A stretch of DNA of 64,000 nt from Caulobacter sp. AP07 (GCF_000281955.1 NZ_AKKF01000008.1:26688-90687), one strand, 5' to 3'. Positions 8,953 through 19,034 are shown, counted from the first letter of the stretch. Program-made: numbers and translations. The notes: generated from the sequence alone by a model not told the origin.

Positions 8953-9096
8953 GGCCGAGGCGGGGTCGAGCAGGTCATCGTCAAGCTCCTAGGCGCAAAA
9001 ACCGCCGAGGTCATTTCTCGCGGCGTCTAAAATGTAAGAGTTTCGAAAACGAACGCGCGCTTGGCCGGGTCGCGCCTTCCGCCCTAACTCGCCGGC

Positions 9097-10086
9097 ATGA
9101 CGACTTGCCCTCCCGTGCCGGCGGACGCCGTGGCCGACGGTTTCCGCCAGGCCCTGACCGCCGCCGAAGCCTTCGCCGGCGCCACCGCGCCAAATCCGCC
9201 GGTCGGCTGCGCGGTGCTCGACGCTCGGGGCGTGGTGCTGGCCTGCGCGGCCCACCAGCAAGCCGGTGGCCTCCATGCCGAGGCCGCCGCGCTCGCGGTC
9301 TGTCGTGAGACGGGCCTGATCGATCGCGTTCATACGCTGATCGTCACCCTCGAACCCTGCAATCACCACGGCCGCACCCCGCCTTGCGTCGAGGCGATCC
9401 TGGCCAGTCCCGTCCAGGCCGTCTGGATCGGAGCGCGCGACCCCAACCCGGCGGTGGCCGGGGAGGGCGGGGCGCGCCTGGCCCGAGCGGGCCTGGAGGT
9501 CGCCTTCGCCGGCGACCTGGACCATCGCGACGCCACGGGCCTTTCCCGCCAGGCCGCACGCCTGATCGCCCCGTTTGTCACATGGTCTGTCCACGGACGA
9601 CCGTGGCTGACCGTCAAACAGGCCTTGACCGCCGAGGGCGGCATGGCCCCGCCGGCCGGCGCAAGGACCTTCACGTCGCAGGCCTCGCTCGCCCTGGCCC
9701 ACCAGCTGCGGCGGCGGGCCGACGCGATCGTCACCGGTTCCGGGACCATCCTGGCCGACGCCCCGCTGTTTACCGTGCGCCACGTGCCCGACCCCCGCCG
9801 GGCGCCCCGGCGGCTGGCCGTCCTCGATCGTCGGCGACGCACCCCGGCCGCCTATCTCGATGCGGCGCGAAGGCATGGTTTCGAGGTCAGCCTGCATGAC
9901 GACATTCCCGCGCTGTTGGCCGACCTCGCCGCCAGCGGCGTGCTGGAGGCCCTGGTGGAATGCGGCCCGACCCTGCTCGACGCCTTCCGCGCCGCCGACC
10001 TCTGGGACGAGCACGTGACCATCCGCCAGAGCCCCCGTCCCGGCGAGCCCGACACGGTCGAGATCCTCAACCGGCTGGCCGCCTGA
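9097..10086 (+). CDS. ribD: Riboflavin-specific deaminase/reductase RibD, divergent and short
   Basis: RibD carries out deamination and then NADPH reduction of the pyrimidine formed by GTP cyclohydrolase II. The deaminase half (about 1-150) has the zinc ligands in GGLHAEAAAL and EPCNHHGRTPPC and the NPPVGC motif. The reductase half (about 165-329) has the family's core pieces TVKQALTAEGGM, RRRADAIVTGSGTILADAPL and VECGPTLL. The usual DG pair of the K-x-A-x-S-x-DG motif reads EG here, and the protein is 329 residues against about 360-370 for typical RibD. It is the first gene of a tight rib operon (16 bases to ribE). No FMN (RFN) element is visible upstream, where only a GntR regulator is divergent. 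Confidence 0.9.
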   Translation: MTTCPPVPADAVADGFRQALTAAEAFAGATAPNPPVGCAVLDARGVVLACAAHQQAGGLHAEAAALAVCRETGLIDRVHTLIVTLEPCNHHGRTPPCVEAILASPVQAVWIGARDPNPAVAGEGGARLARAGLEVAFAGDLDHRDATGLSRQAARLIAPFVTWSVHGRPWLTVKQALTAEGGMAPPAGARTFTSQASLALAHQLRRRADAIVTGSGTILADAPLFTVRHVPDPRRAPRRLAVLDRRRRTPAAYLDAARRHGFEVSLHDDIPALLADLAASGVLEALVECGPTLLDAFRAADLWDEHVTIRQSPRPGEPDTVEILNRLAA

Positions 10087-10102
10087 AGCGCAAGGAGACC
10101 CG

Positions 10103-10729
10103 ATGTTTTCCGGAATCGTCGAACAGATCGGCCAGGTGACCGCCATCGTTCCCGAGGGTGACGGTTCGCGACGGCTGACCGTCGAGACGGGCTTTCCCGA
10201 TCTCGAACTGGGCGAGAGCGTGGCCGTCAACGGCGTCTGCCTGACCGTCGTCCGCCACGACGACGGGGGCCAGGCCGACTTCTTCGTCAGCCCCGAGACC
10301 CTGGCCCGCACCAATCTGGAGGCGATCGTCGCCGGGACCCGCCTCAACCTCGAACGTTCGGTGACCCTGGCCACGCGGCTGTCCGGCCACCTCGTCCAGG
10401 GTCATGTCGACGGCGAGGCCCGTCTGGCCGAGATCATCGACGACGGCGGCTCGTGGCGCCTGCGCCTGACCCTGCCCGAAAGCCTGCGCGGCTTCTGCGT
10501 CGAGAAGGGCTCGATCGCCCTCAACGGGATCAGCCTGACGCTCAACAGCGTCGAGGCGGCGGGCGCGGACGGCCGGTTCGCGGTCGGCGTCACCCTGATC
10601 CCCCACACCTGGACCCACACCAACCTGCAGCACGCCGCCGTCGGCGACCCGATCAATGTCGAGGTCGACGTGCTGGCCAAATACGTGGAGCGGCTATGTC
10701 ACGCCTATCTGACGCCATCGAACGCCTGA
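10103..10729 (+). CDS. ribE: Riboflavin synthase alpha chain
   Basis: Riboflavin synthase dismutates two 6,7-dimethyl-8-ribityllumazines to riboflavin. The 208-residue protein shows the duplicated lumazine-binding barrel. Domain 1 starts [12 protein letters not shown] with [12 protein letters not shown] and ETLARTNL. Domain 2 has [26 protein letters not shown] and [17 protein letters not shown] precedes the ATG. Its last 34 bases overlap the start of ribBA, implying translational coupling. Confidence 0.96.
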   Translation: MFSGIVEQIGQVTAIVPEGDGSRRLTVETGFPDLELGESVAVNGVCLTVVRHDDGGQADFFVSPETLARTNLEAIVAGTRLNLERSVTLATRLSGHLVQGHVDGEARLAEIIDDGGSWRLRLTLPESLRGFCVEKGSIALNGISLTLNSVEAAGADGRFAVGVTLIPHTWTHTNLQHAAVGDPINVEVDVLAKYVERLCHAYLTPSNA

Positions 10730-11898
10730 AGTCCGGCCGGATGATCATCCTCGTCGATGACGAGGACCGCGAGAACGAGGGCGACCTGGTCATGGCCGCG
10801 CGGTTCGCCGACGGCCCGGCCATCGCCTTCATGGCCCGCCAGGCCAGCGGCCTGGTCTGCCTGACCCTGGAGGGCGAGGCGGTCGATCGCCTGGGCCTGC
10901 CGCCGATGGTCGCCGACAACCGCACCAGCCGCCAGACGGCCTTCACCGTCTCGATCGAGGCGGCGACCGGCGTCGACACCGGCATCTCGGCCTTCGACCG
11001 GGCGCGGACCATCGCCGCGGCGATCGCGCCGGGGGCCAAGGCCGGCGATCTCGTCTCGCCGGGCCACGTCTTCCCGCTGCGCGCCGTGCCCGGCGGAGTC
11101 CTGGCCCGGGCCGGTCACACCGAAGGCTCGGTCGACCTGATGAAGCTGGCGGGCCTCGCGCCGGCCGGCGTCATCTGCGAGATCATGAACGACGACGGGA
11201 CCATGGCGCGGATGGAGGCTCTGGAGGCCTTCTCCCGCCGCCACGACATCCCGATCCTGACCATCGCCGAGGTCGCGGCCCATCGGATGGCGACCGAGGT
11301 CCTGGTCGACGAGGTGGCCGCCGCCCGGCTTCCGTCCGTGCACGGCGCCGGCCCCTTCCAGGTCCGCGCCTTCCGTAGTCGCGTCGACGGCAGTGAGCAT
11401 CTGGCCCTGATCCGGGGACCGCTGAGCGGCGCCCCGCTGGTGCGGGCGCATTCCGAATGCCTGACCGGCGACGCCCTTGGCTCGCAGCGTTGCGATTGCG
11501 GCGCGCAGCTGCGGGAGGGGTTGAAACGGATCGGCGACAGCGGCGACGGCGTGCTGCTCTATCTGCGCGGCCATGAGGGGCGGGGCGTGGGGCTGGCCAA
11601 CAAGATCGCCGCCTACGCCTTGCAGGACCAAGGGTTGGACACGGTCGAGGCCAACCACGCCCTGGGCTTCGCCGATGACCTGCGCGACTACGGCGTCGCG
11701 GCCCAGATCCTCAAGGCGCTGGGCGTCGAACGTATTCGGTTGCTGAGCAACAATCCTCGCAAGGCCGCCGGCCTGCGCGCCAACGGTTTGGCGGTCAGCG
11801 AGGAACTGCCGCTGACCATACCGTCCACGCCGCACAACGCCGGCTATCTCGACACCAAGCGCGACAAGCTGGGCCACCGCCTGGCGCGCGCCTCCTGA
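10696..11898 (+). CDS. ribBA: Bifunctional DHBP synthase / GTP cyclohydrolase II
   Basis: This enzyme makes both riboflavin precursors: 3,4-dihydroxy-2-butanone 4-phosphate from ribulose 5-phosphate, and the pyrimidine from GTP. The N-terminal half (about 1-205) has the acidic loop [15 protein letters not shown] and GHTEGSVDL. The C-terminal half (about 210-400) has the zinc site [20 protein letters not shown], the catalytic [14 protein letters not shown] and [14 protein letters not shown]. The ATG at 10696 has GGAG seven bases upstream and begins [12 protein letters not shown], a typical RibB start; it lies inside the end of ribE. Both active sites look intact. Confidence 0.95.
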   Translation: MSRLSDAIERLKSGRMIILVDDEDRENEGDLVMAARFADGPAIAFMARQASGLVCLTLEGEAVDRLGLPPMVADNRTSRQTAFTVSIEAATGVDTGISAFDRARTIAAAIAPGAKAGDLVSPGHVFPLRAVPGGVLARAGHTEGSVDLMKLAGLAPAGVICEIMNDDGTMARMEALEAFSRRHDIPILTIAEVAAHRMATEVLVDEVAAARLPSVHGAGPFQVRAFRSRVDGSEHLALIRGPLSGAPLVRAHSECLTGDALGSQRCDCGAQLREGLKRIGDSGDGVLLYLRGHEGRGVGLANKIAAYALQDQGLDTVEANHALGFADDLRDYGVAAQILKALGVERIRLLSNNPRKAAGLRANGLAVSEELPLTIPSTPHNAGYLDTKRDKLGHRLARAS

Positions 11899-11910
11899 CA
11901 CGAGTTCCCC

Positions 11911-12378
11911 ATGACAGATCCCATCGCGGCTAGCCGCATCGCCATCGTCGTCAGCCGCTTCAACCCCGAGGTCACCGACGGCCTTCTGAAGGGCGCGCTC
12001 GATCACCTGACGGCCAAGGGCGTGACCGTCGCGCCGACCGACGTGATCGACGCGCCCGGCGCCTTCGAGCTGCCGCTGATCGCCCAGACCCTGGCGCGCA
12101 CGGGCCGCTATGACGGCGTGGTCTGCCTGGGCTGCGTCATCAAGGGCGACACCGCCCACTTCGAGTTCATCAGCCTGGGCGCCAGCCTTGGCTTGATGGC
12201 GGCGGGCCTGACCACCGAAACGCCGATCACCTTCGGCGTGCTGACGACCTATACCGACGAGCAGGCGGTGATCCGCAGCCGCGACGACGCCGAGAACAAG
12301 GGGCGGGAAGCCGCCCTGGCCTGCCACGCGACGATCGCGACGCTGCGGCGGATCAGGCGCGAACCGGCCGCCGGGTAG
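11911..12378 (+). CDS. ribH: 6,7-dimethyl-8-ribityllumazine synthase
   Basis: Lumazine synthase condenses the pyrimidine and butanone phosphate to make the substrate of RibE. It is 155 residues, the usual length, with SRFNPEVTDGLL, APGAFELP, LGCVIKGDTAHFEFI (catalytic His in TAHF) and NKGREAA. The helix before NKGREAA (TYTDEQAVIRSRDDAE) departs from the usual TENLEQAIERA-type sequence, suggesting a divergent paralogue. It follows ribBA by 12 bases and ends the operon. The nusB gene that usually follows ribH in Alphaproteobacteria is absent here. Confidence 0.94.
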   Translation: MTDPIAASRIAIVVSRFNPEVTDGLLKGALDHLTAKGVTVAPTDVIDAPGAFELPLIAQTLARTGRYDGVVCLGCVIKGDTAHFEFISLGASLGLMAAGLTTETPITFGVLTTYTDEQAVIRSRDDAENKGREAALACHATIATLRRIRREPAAG

Positions 12379-12385
12379 GGCAGGT

Positions 12386-13204
12386 TCAGGCCGGCGCCTC
12401 GACGCGCAGCACGAAGCGGTCGATGGCGGCGGCGACGCCGTCCTCCTCGTTGGAGCTGGTCACGAAGCCGGCGGCGGCGCGAACGGCCTCCGGGGCCTGG
12501 CCCATGGCGATCGACAGGCCCGCGCGGGCGAACATCGGCAGGTCGTTGGGCATGTCGCCGATCACCGCCACCTGGGGCAGGGGAACCCCCGCCGCCCGGG
12601 CGATCGCCGCGACGCCATCGCCCTTGTTGGCGGCCGGGGCGGTGATGTCGAGGAAGTACGGCTGTGATCGGGCGATGGTCGCGGCCGGGCCGACGGCCTG
12701 GCTGACCACGGCCTCCAGGCGTTCGAGCGCCGCGAAGTCCTCGCTGAGCCCGACGATCTTGTCGACCTGGTCAAGGCCGTCGAAGTCGGACACCAGGGTC
12801 GGCTCGAGGTCGGCCGCCAAGCGCTCGTGCGGCACGCGGATTCCCTCGGCCGAGCGCGCGTACCAGAGGCCGTGGGCGAACAGCCAGATCTCGACGCCGG
12901 CCTGTTCGAGCAGGGCCAGGGCCGCGCGCGCCGCGGCCGGGTCGAGGCGCTGGGCGCTCTCGATGGTCCCGTCGGCGCGCAGGATCGTGCCGCCGTTGAA
13001 CGCGCCCAACGGACCCTGGATGTCCAGGGCCCTGGCCAGGGCCAGCATGCCGCTCGGCGGTCGGGCGCTGATCAGTGTGGCCTGGACGCCGGCGGCGCGC
13101 AGGCGAGCGAAGGCGTCGACCGTGGCCGGCGCCAGGCTCTTGTCGTGTCGCACCAGCGTGCCGTCGACGTCGGAAACGAAGAGCTTGATCGGCGTCCCGC
13201 TCAC
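12386..13204 (-). CDS. Cof-type HAD phosphatase
   Basis: This is a 272-residue soluble hydrolase of the haloacid dehalogenase superfamily with a type IIB (Cof) cap. Motif I is [14 protein letters not shown] (nucleophile and acid/base Asp pair), motif II is LISARPP, and motifs III/IV are [20 protein letters not shown]. Members dephosphorylate sugar phosphates or cofactors such as FMN and PLP, and the substrate cannot be read from sequence. The ATG overlaps the end of the gnd-like gene by four bases, so it is the last gene of the tal-gnd group, which favours a pentose or hexose phosphate. It converges on ribH. Confidence 0.88.
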   Translation of the reverse strand: MSGTPIKLFVSDVDGTLVRHDKSLAPATVDAFARLRAAGVQATLISARPPSGMLALARALDIQGPLGAFNGGTILRADGTIESAQRLDPAAARAALALLEQAGVEIWLFAHGLWYARSAEGIRVPHERLAADLEPTLVSDFDGLDQVDKIVGLSEDFAALERLEAVVSQAVGPAATIARSQPYFLDITAPAANKGDGVAAIARAAGVPLPQVAVIGDMPNDLPMFARAGLSIAMGQAPEAVRAAAGFVTSSNEEDGVAAAIDRFVLRVEAPA

Positions 13205-14178
13205 TTCGGCGCCTCGACATGGCCGCCGAAGCCGAAGCGCATCGCCGACAGCAGCTTCTCGCCGAAGGTGTGGTCGACCCGCGAGCGGTAGCGCGCATAG
13301 AGGGCGGCCGACAGCACGTTGGCCGGCACCGCCTCTTCCATCGCCGCCTCGATGGTCCAGTGGCCCTCGCCGCTGTCGGCGACGTGGCCGCTGAACTGGG
13401 TCAGCGCGCCGTCCTTGGCCAGGGCGATGGCGCTGAGGTCGAGCAGCCAGGAACTGACCACGCTGCCCCGCCGCCAGACCTCAGCGATGTCGGGCAGGTT
13501 CAGAGTGAAGCGTTCGTCCTCGGGCAGGGCTTGCGACGCCTTGCCCTTGAGGATGTCGAAGCCCTCGGCATAGGCCTGCATCAGGCCGTATTCGATGCCG
13601 TTGTGGATCATCTTCACGAAGTGGCCGGCCCCGGCGGGACCGGCGTGGATGTAGCCGCGCTCGGCGCGGTCGTCGGCCGGGTCCCGGCCCGGCGTGCGGA
13701 CGATCGAGCCGTAGCCCGGGGCCAGCGTGGCGAAGATCGGGTCGAGCCCGCGGACCACGGCCTCGTCGCCGCCGATCATCATGCAGTAGCCGCGCTCCAG
13801 CCCCCAGACGCCGCCCGATGTGCCGACGTCGACATAGTGCAGGCTCTTCTCGCGCAGCGCCTTGGCCCGACGGATGTCGTCCTTGTAGAAGCTGTTGCCG
13901 CCGTCGATGACGATGTCGCCGGGCTTGGCCAGGGCGGCGATCTCGTCGATCGTCGCGTCGGTGACCGGACCGGCCGGCAGCATGACCCAGAAGATCGCCG
14001 GACCGTCCAGCTTGCCGTGCATGTCGGCCAGGCCGTCCGAGGCGATCGCGCCTTCCTGGGCCAGTTCCAGCACCGGCTCGGGCGAGCGGTTGTAGACCAC
14101 CACCTCATGGCCGCCGCGCATCAGGCGGCGCACGATGTTCGCGCCCATGCGGCCAAGGCCGATCACACCGATCTTCAT
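13201..14178 (-). CDS. gnd: 6-phosphogluconate dehydrogenase, short decarboxylating type
   Basis: This enzyme oxidatively decarboxylates 6-phosphogluconate to ribulose 5-phosphate. It is 325 residues, the short bacterial form rather than the 470-residue enzyme. It has the Rossmann motif [13 protein letters not shown] with VYNRSPE, the substrate loop [10 protein letters not shown], and the catalytic helix [20 protein letters not shown] with Lys and Asn as expected. The ATG at 14178 is 48 bases after the tal stop, and the stop overlaps the HAD gene. Its neighbours place it in the pentose phosphate pathway. Confidence 0.92.
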   Translation of the reverse strand: MKIGVIGLGRMGANIVRRLMRGGHEVVVYNRSPEPVLELAQEGAIASDGLADMHGKLDGPAIFWVMLPAGPVTDATIDEIAALAKPGDIVIDGGNSFYKDDIRRAKALREKSLHYVDVGTSGGVWGLERGYCMMIGGDEAVVRGLDPIFATLAPGYGSIVRTPGRDPADDRAERGYIHAGPAGAGHFVKMIHNGIEYGLMQAYAEGFDILKGKASQALPEDERFTLNLPDIAEVWRRGSVVSSWLLDLSAIALAKDGALTQFSGHVADSGEGHWTIEAAMEEAVPANVLSAALYARYRSRVDHTFGEKLLSAMRFGFGGHVEAPK

Positions 14179-14226
14179 GATCCGAGATCCTTCAAGCTGT
14201 TGCGTTCGCGGCGATCGTTCCGCCGG

Positions 14227-15369
14227 TCACTTCCGGAGGTCTTGAACAAAGGCGGCGCGCTTGTCCTCCACCGCGCCGAGCAGGGCGTCGGCGGCGTCGG
14301 AGAACTGCTTGACGCCGTCGACGACCAGGGCGGCGGTGACCCCAGGCAGATCGAGCCCCAAGGCCTGAGCCTTGTCGAGCACGGCCTCGGCCTCGGCGCG
14401 ACCTTCGGACAGCGTCTGGGCCACGCGACCGTGGTCGCGGAAGGCGTCCAGGGTCTTGGGCGGCAGGGTGTTGACGGTGTCGGGGCCGATCAGGGGCTCG
14501 ACATAGAGGACGTCGCGATAGTCGGGGTTCTTGACCCCGGTCGAGGCCCACAACAGGCGCTGCGGCATGGCGCCCTTGGCGGCCAGAGCCTTCCAGCGGT
14601 CGCCGGCGATCATCTCCTCATACCAGGCGTAGGCCTGCTTGGCGTTGGCGATGGCGATCCGGCCGGCCAGGGATTTCGCCTCCGCCGCCTTCGGGTCGCC
14701 CGCCGCTTCGAGGTCGGCGATCTTCTTGTCCATCTGGGAGTCGATGCGGCTGACGAAGAAGCTGGCGACGCTGGCGACCCGATCGATCGGCTGGCTCTTG
14801 GCGACCCGCGCCTCCAGTCCGGCCAGGTGAGCTTCGGCCACCGCCTGGTAGGCCTCGATCGCGAACAGCAGGGTGATGTTGATGTTGAGGCCGGCCTCGA
14901 TCAGCGCGCGAACGGCCGGGACACCGGCCTTGGTTCCGGGCACTTTGATCATCAGGTTCGGACGGTCGACGGTCTTCCACAGCCGCCGGGCCTCCTCGAT
15001 GGTCGCGTCGGTGTCGTTGGCCAGGTAGGGCGAGACCTCCAGGCTGACATAGCCGTCCTTGCCGTTCAGGCGGTCGTAGGTGGGACGCAGCTTGTCGGCG
15101 GCCGACTGGATGTCGGCGATGGCCAGGCTCTCGTAGGCGTCCACGGCGCTGGCGTCGGGGTGGGCCTCGAGGAAGGCGTGCAGGCCTTCGTCATAGGCGT
15201 CGCCGTGGCCGATGGCCTTTTCGAAGATCGACGGGTTGGAGGTGACGCCGGTCAGGCCGTCCTGGGCGATCAGCGCGTCGAGGCCGCCGTCCGCGAGAAA
15301 CTTGCGATCGACGAAATCCAGCCAGACGCCTTGGCCGGCTTCGGACAGGGTCTTGATCGGACTGGTCAT
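14227..15369 (-). CDS. tal: Transaldolase, long type
   Basis: Transaldolase moves a dihydroxyacetone unit between sedoheptulose 7-phosphate and glyceraldehyde 3-phosphate. The 380-residue protein belongs to the long (about 370-residue) subfamily. It has GVTSNPSIFEKAI, the Schiff-base lysine motif LMIKVPGTKAGVPAV, NINITLLFAIEAYQAV, SFFVSRID and LLWASTGVKNPDY. It is the first gene of a probable tal-gnd-HAD operon. GAGATGACC at the start gives a GAG-rich site before the ATG. Confidence 0.94.
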   Translation of the reverse strand: MTSPIKTLSEAGQGVWLDFVDRKFLADGGLDALIAQDGLTGVTSNPSIFEKAIGHGDAYDEGLHAFLEAHPDASAVDAYESLAIADIQSAADKLRPTYDRLNGKDGYVSLEVSPYLANDTDATIEEARRLWKTVDRPNLMIKVPGTKAGVPAVRALIEAGLNINITLLFAIEAYQAVAEAHLAGLEARVAKSQPIDRVASVASFFVSRIDSQMDKKIADLEAAGDPKAAEAKSLAGRIAIANAKQAYAWYEEMIAGDRWKALAAKGAMPQRLLWASTGVKNPDYRDVLYVEPLIGPDTVNTLPPKTLDAFRDHGRVAQTLSEGRAEAEAVLDKAQALGLDLPGVTAALVVDGVKQFSDAADALLGAVEDKRAAFVQDLRK

Positions 15370-15532
15370 CGGTCATCTCCCAGGCGCGGCCCTTGCCGTT
15401 GCTGCACAACCGGCGTCGGCAGGGGTGGTTCCCAATGAACAGACCATATCTAGGAAGGCGGCGGCTTGAACGTTAGGGCGGCGAGCGGCCGGGTTCAGTG
15501 GTCTGGTTTCCCTTTGCCTTGCGGACAAGGAA

Positions 15533-15556
15533 GGGGCGGCCCGCCGGGACCGCCCC
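15533..15556 (-). terminator. Terminator of the MFS transporter gene
   Basis: GGGGCGG pairs with CCGCCCC around a ten-base loop. On the minus strand it is followed by TTCCTT. It starts 28 bases after the stop codon of the MFS gene. Confidence 0.75.
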
Positions 15557-15583
15557 AGGTTTGGCAGGTTCGTCGCGCCTGGA

Positions 15584-17260
15584 TCAGGCTTCGATATCGA
15601 CGTCCTTGGTTTCCTTGAGGAACAGGATTCCGACCACGGCGGTGACCGCCGCGACCACGATCGGATACCAGAGGCCGTAATAGATATTGCCCGTCGCGGC
15701 GACCATGGCGAAGGCCGTGGTCGGCAGGAAACCGCCGAACCATCCGTTGCCGATGTGGTAGGGCAGGCTCATCGAGGTGTAGCGGATGTTGGTCGGGAAC
15801 AACTCGACCAGCATGGCGGCGATCGGGCCGTAGACCATGGTCACGTAGATCACCAGGATCGTCAGGATGGCGATGACCAGCGGCTTGTTGACCAGCGCGC
15901 TGTCGGCCTTGGCGGGATAGCCGGCGGTCTTGAGCGCGGCGCCCAGGTCCTTCTCCCAGGACGTCTTCCTGGCGGTGAACGCGGCCTTGTCGAGGGTCTC
16001 GCCGGCGAAGGACGGGATGACCTTGTCGCCGATCTTGATCGTCGCCAGCGTCCCGGCCGGAGCGGCCTGGTTGGTGTAGGTGACGCCGGCCTTGGCCAGG
16101 TAGGATTTGGCCAGGTCGCAGGAGTGGTTGAACACCGTCTTGCCGATCGGGTCGAACTGGAACGCGCAGTCGCCGGGGTTGGCGACGACGGTCACCGGCG
16201 CGGTGGCGACGGCGGCGGCCAGCTGGGGGTTGGCCGCGACGGTCAGGGTCTTGAACAGCGGGAAGTAGGTGAGCGCCGCCAGGACGCAGCCCAGCATGAT
16301 GATCGGCTTGCGGCCAATCTTGTCCGACAGCCAGCCGAAGAACACGAAGAACGGCGTGCCGATCAGCAGGGAGATGGCGACCATCGAATTGGTCAGGGCC
16401 CCGTCGACCTTGAGCATCTTCTCCAGGAAGAACAGGGCGTAGAACTGGCCCGTGTACCAGACCACGGCCTGGCCGGCGGTCAGGCCGACCAGGGCCAGCA
16501 GGACGATCTTCAGGTTGCCCCACTTGGCGAACGAGTCGGCCAGCGGCTTCTTCGAACCCTTGCCTTCCTCGACCATCTTCACGAACGACGGGCTTTCGGC
16601 CAGTTGCAGGCGGATCCACAGCGACACGCCGAGCAGGGCGATCGAGATCAGGAACGGGATGCGCCAGCCGAACGCCTTGAAGGCGTCCTCGCCGACGGAG
16701 GAACGGGTCAGCAGGATGACGATCAGGCTCAGGAACAGGCCGAAGGTGGCGGTGATCTGGATGAAGCTGGTGTAGAGGCCGCGACGGCCGGGCGGGGCGT
16801 GCTCGGCCACATAGGTCGCCGCGCCGCCGTACTCGCCGCCCAGGGCCAGGCCCTGGACCAGGCGCATGACGACCAGCAGGATCGGGGCGATGATGCCGAT
16901 CTGGCCATAGCTGGGCAGCAGGCCGACGACGAAGGTCGACAGGCCCATCAGCAGCATGGTGACCAGGAAGGTGTTCTTGCGACCCCAGAGGTCGCCCAGG
17001 CGTCCGAACACCAGGGCCCCGAACGGGCGCACCGCGAAGCCGGCCGCGAAGGCCAGCAGGGCGAAGATGTAGCCGGTCGTCTCGTTGACGCCCGAGAAGA
17101 AGTGATGGGTGATGTAGGTGGCCAGCGAGCCGTAGAGATAGAAGTCGTACCACTCGAACACGGTGCCGACGGAAGCCGCGCCGATCACCAGGGCATCCTT
17201 GCGACCGACCTCCTTGCCCCCCTTGGCGCCCGTTGCCGGCTTGATGGCGGCGTCTACCAT
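15584..17260 (-). CDS. MFS metabolite:H+ symporter (MHS type) with a large periplasmic insert
   Basis: This is an inner-membrane transporter of 558 residues. The MHS subfamily signature is clear: ASVGTVFEWYDFYLYGSLA in helix 1, FAVRPFGALVFGRLGDLWGRK in loop 2-3, LALGGEYGGAATYVAEHAP, and FFVFFGWLSDKIGRKP in loop 8-9. Relatives carry ketoglutarate, proline/betaine, shikimate or citrate. An insert of about 110 residues (roughly 350-460) sits between late helices and contains two cysteines (NPGDCAFQF and FNHSCDLAK) that could form a disulfide in the periplasm. Transport resumes with LVIAILTILVIYVTMVYGPI. It is monocistronic with a good terminator. The substrate is unknown. Confidence 0.87.
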   Translation of the reverse strand: MVDAAIKPATGAKGGKEVGRKDALVIGAASVGTVFEWYDFYLYGSLATYITHHFFSGVNETTGYIFALLAFAAGFAVRPFGALVFGRLGDLWGRKNTFLVTMLLMGLSTFVVGLLPSYGQIGIIAPILLVVMRLVQGLALGGEYGGAATYVAEHAPPGRRGLYTSFIQITATFGLFLSLIVILLTRSSVGEDAFKAFGWRIPFLISIALLGVSLWIRLQLAESPSFVKMVEEGKGSKKPLADSFAKWGNLKIVLLALVGLTAGQAVVWYTGQFYALFFLEKMLKVDGALTNSMVAISLLIGTPFFVFFGWLSDKIGRKPIIMLGCVLAALTYFPLFKTLTVAANPQLAAAVATAPVTVVANPGDCAFQFDPIGKTVFNHSCDLAKSYLAKAGVTYTNQAAPAGTLATIKIGDKVIPSFAGETLDKAAFTARKTSWEKDLGAALKTAGYPAKADSALVNKPLVIAILTILVIYVTMVYGPIAAMLVELFPTNIRYTSMSLPYHIGNGWFGGFLPTTAFAMVAATGNIYYGLWYPIVVAAVTAVVGILFLKETKDVDIEA

Positions 17261-17569
17261 AGCGATCCCTCCGAAGTGTTCGCCGCCTTGCGCAGCTTGT
17301 CTGGTCTGAAACGAGGCGCGAGGCCCATTCTGAATGCGGCTTGAAGGTGGCAGCCCGAAGGGCGGTTGGGGAGGGGAGTTTGGTCGAAGACCGCCGATTC
17401 TGCTCGACCTTGATTTTCAGTGGCTGCGCGCACGGCGCAAGAGCGCCCGGCGCCGAAAGAGGACGCTTCTCGCCACCAGGGCCGAAGGCCACGCGCCTTC
17501 CATCCTTTCCAGATCCTGCTTGTCACGCGCCCCCGGGAGACGGCAATAGACGTCGACAAGGAGACCTCA
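17261..17569. other. Divergent intergenic region, MFS gene / amino-acid permease
   Basis: This holds the two outward promoters. I see no RNA gene and no convincing operator. AAGGAG at 17558-17563 is the ribosome-binding site that fixes the TTG start of the permease. Confidence 0.5.
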
Positions 17570-18964
17570 TTGCATAAGCCGTCGGCAGAAACCGGCCCGG
17601 ACCAGGGCGCCGCACCGTCCCTCGCCAGGGTGCTCCACAATCGCCACATCCAGTTCATCGCGATCGGCGGTGCCATCGGTTCCGGACTGTTCCTGGGCAG
17701 CGGCCAGGCCATAGCGCAGGCCGGCCCCAGCGTGATGGTCGCCTACGCCCTGGCCGGCCTCGCCGTGTTCTTCATGGCCCGCGCCCTGGGCGAGCTGACC
17801 CTGAACCGGCCCGGCGCGCCGTCGATCGCCGGCCATATCGACGATTGCGTCGGGCGTTGGGCGGGGTTCATCACCGGCTGGAGCTATTGGCTGATCTGGG
17901 TGCTGGTGGGCATCGCCGAGATCACCGCCGTGGGCGTCTTCCTTCGCTTCTGGGCGCCCGACTTTCCGCAATGGCTGGCGGCGCTCATCACGCTCGTGAC
18001 GCTGTACCTTATCAACCGCAACGGCGCGCGGCTGTTCGGCGAGATGGAATTTGGCCTCACCCTCATCAAGGTGGTCGCCATCCTGGCGCTGATCCTGGGC
18101 GGAACGGCGATGGTCGTGATGCATCTGGGCCCGCCGGGGCAGCCCGCCGACCTGGCCAATCTCTGGAAGTTCGGCCTGGCACCGCATGGCGTGGCCGGCC
18201 TGCTGGCGACCTTGCCCGTGGCGCTGTTCTCGTTCGGCGGCACCGAACTGGTCGGGGTCACCGCGGCCGAGACGGCCGAGCCGGAAAAGGCGCTGCCCAA
18301 GGCCATCAACGGCGTGATCCTGCGCATCCTGCTGTTCTACATCGGGTCGTTGGCGGTGATCATGGCCATCGCGCCCTGGAGCACCTTCAGCGGCGGCGAG
18401 AGCCCCTTCGTCATGGTCTTCGACCGTCTGGGCCTGCCGGCGGCCGCGAGCATCGTCAATTTCGTGGTGCTGACGGCGGTGATCTCCACCTGCAACAGCG
18501 GCGTCTACGCCACCGGCCGCGTGCTGGCGGCCATGGCCGAGCGCGATCAGGCCCCCCGGTCGCTGGCCAAGCTGAACGCGCGCGGCCTGCCGCTCAACGC
18601 CCTCAACCTCTCGAGCGGCGCGATGCTGGTCGGGGTGGGGCTGAACTACGTCTTCCCCGATAAGCTCTTCGCCTATGTCATGGCCCTGGTCGCGGCCCTG
18701 CTGTTGTGGACCTGGCTGATGGTCGTCCTGGCCCACCTCAACTTCCGTCGACAGCGGACCCGGGCGGGCGAAACCGGCAAGACGCGCTTTCCGATGCCGA
18801 TCTATCCCGTCGCCAACGGCCTGGTGATCCTGTTCATCGTGGTGGTGGTGGCGATCATGGCGCTGGATCCAGGCAGTCGGCCGGTGTTCTACACCGCTGT
18901 CGTCTGGTTCTCGCTGATGGGCGGAGTCTATGTGGCGTGGGGCCGGCGGCGTCGCCTCGGCTGA
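17570..18964 (+). CDS. Amino-acid permease, AAT family (ProY/CycA/GabP-like)
   Basis: This is an H+-coupled inner-membrane amino-acid transporter with about 12 helices. The family signature is in helix 1, IQFIAIGGAIGSGLFLGSG, followed by MARALGELTL and the conserved HIDDCVGRWAGFITGWSYW. The C-terminal half has ETAEPEKALPKAINGV and VISTCNSGVYATGRVL. There is no ATG in a sensible place. The TTG at 17570 has AAGGAG six bases upstream and gives 464 residues, the normal family length; a longer upstream extension would add a non-conserved basic stretch. Substrate within the family is not decidable. Confidence 0.86.
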   Translation: MHKPSAETGPDQGAAPSLARVLHNRHIQFIAIGGAIGSGLFLGSGQAIAQAGPSVMVAYALAGLAVFFMARALGELTLNRPGAPSIAGHIDDCVGRWAGFITGWSYWLIWVLVGIAEITAVGVFLRFWAPDFPQWLAALITLVTLYLINRNGARLFGEMEFGLTLIKVVAILALILGGTAMVVMHLGPPGQPADLANLWKFGLAPHGVAGLLATLPVALFSFGGTELVGVTAAETAEPEKALPKAINGVILRILLFYIGSLAVIMAIAPWSTFSGGESPFVMVFDRLGLPAAASIVNFVVLTAVISTCNSGVYATGRVLAAMAERDQAPRSLAKLNARGLPLNALNLSSGAMLVGVGLNYVFPDKLFAYVMALVAALLLWTWLMVVLAHLNFRRQRTRAGETGKTRFPMPIYPVANGLVILFIVVVVAIMALDPGSRPVFYTAVVWFSLMGGVYVAWGRRRRLG

Positions 18965-19034
18965 GGGCCGAAGTAGCTGTCGCGGCGCCTGAACGGGGCG
19001 CCACCGAGGCGTTCGGCCTTGGACCGGGCGGGCG

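Noticed and set aside
8953..9096. FMN riboswitch expected ahead of ribD
   Set aside because: None of the conserved RFN blocks is visible in this 144-base gap.
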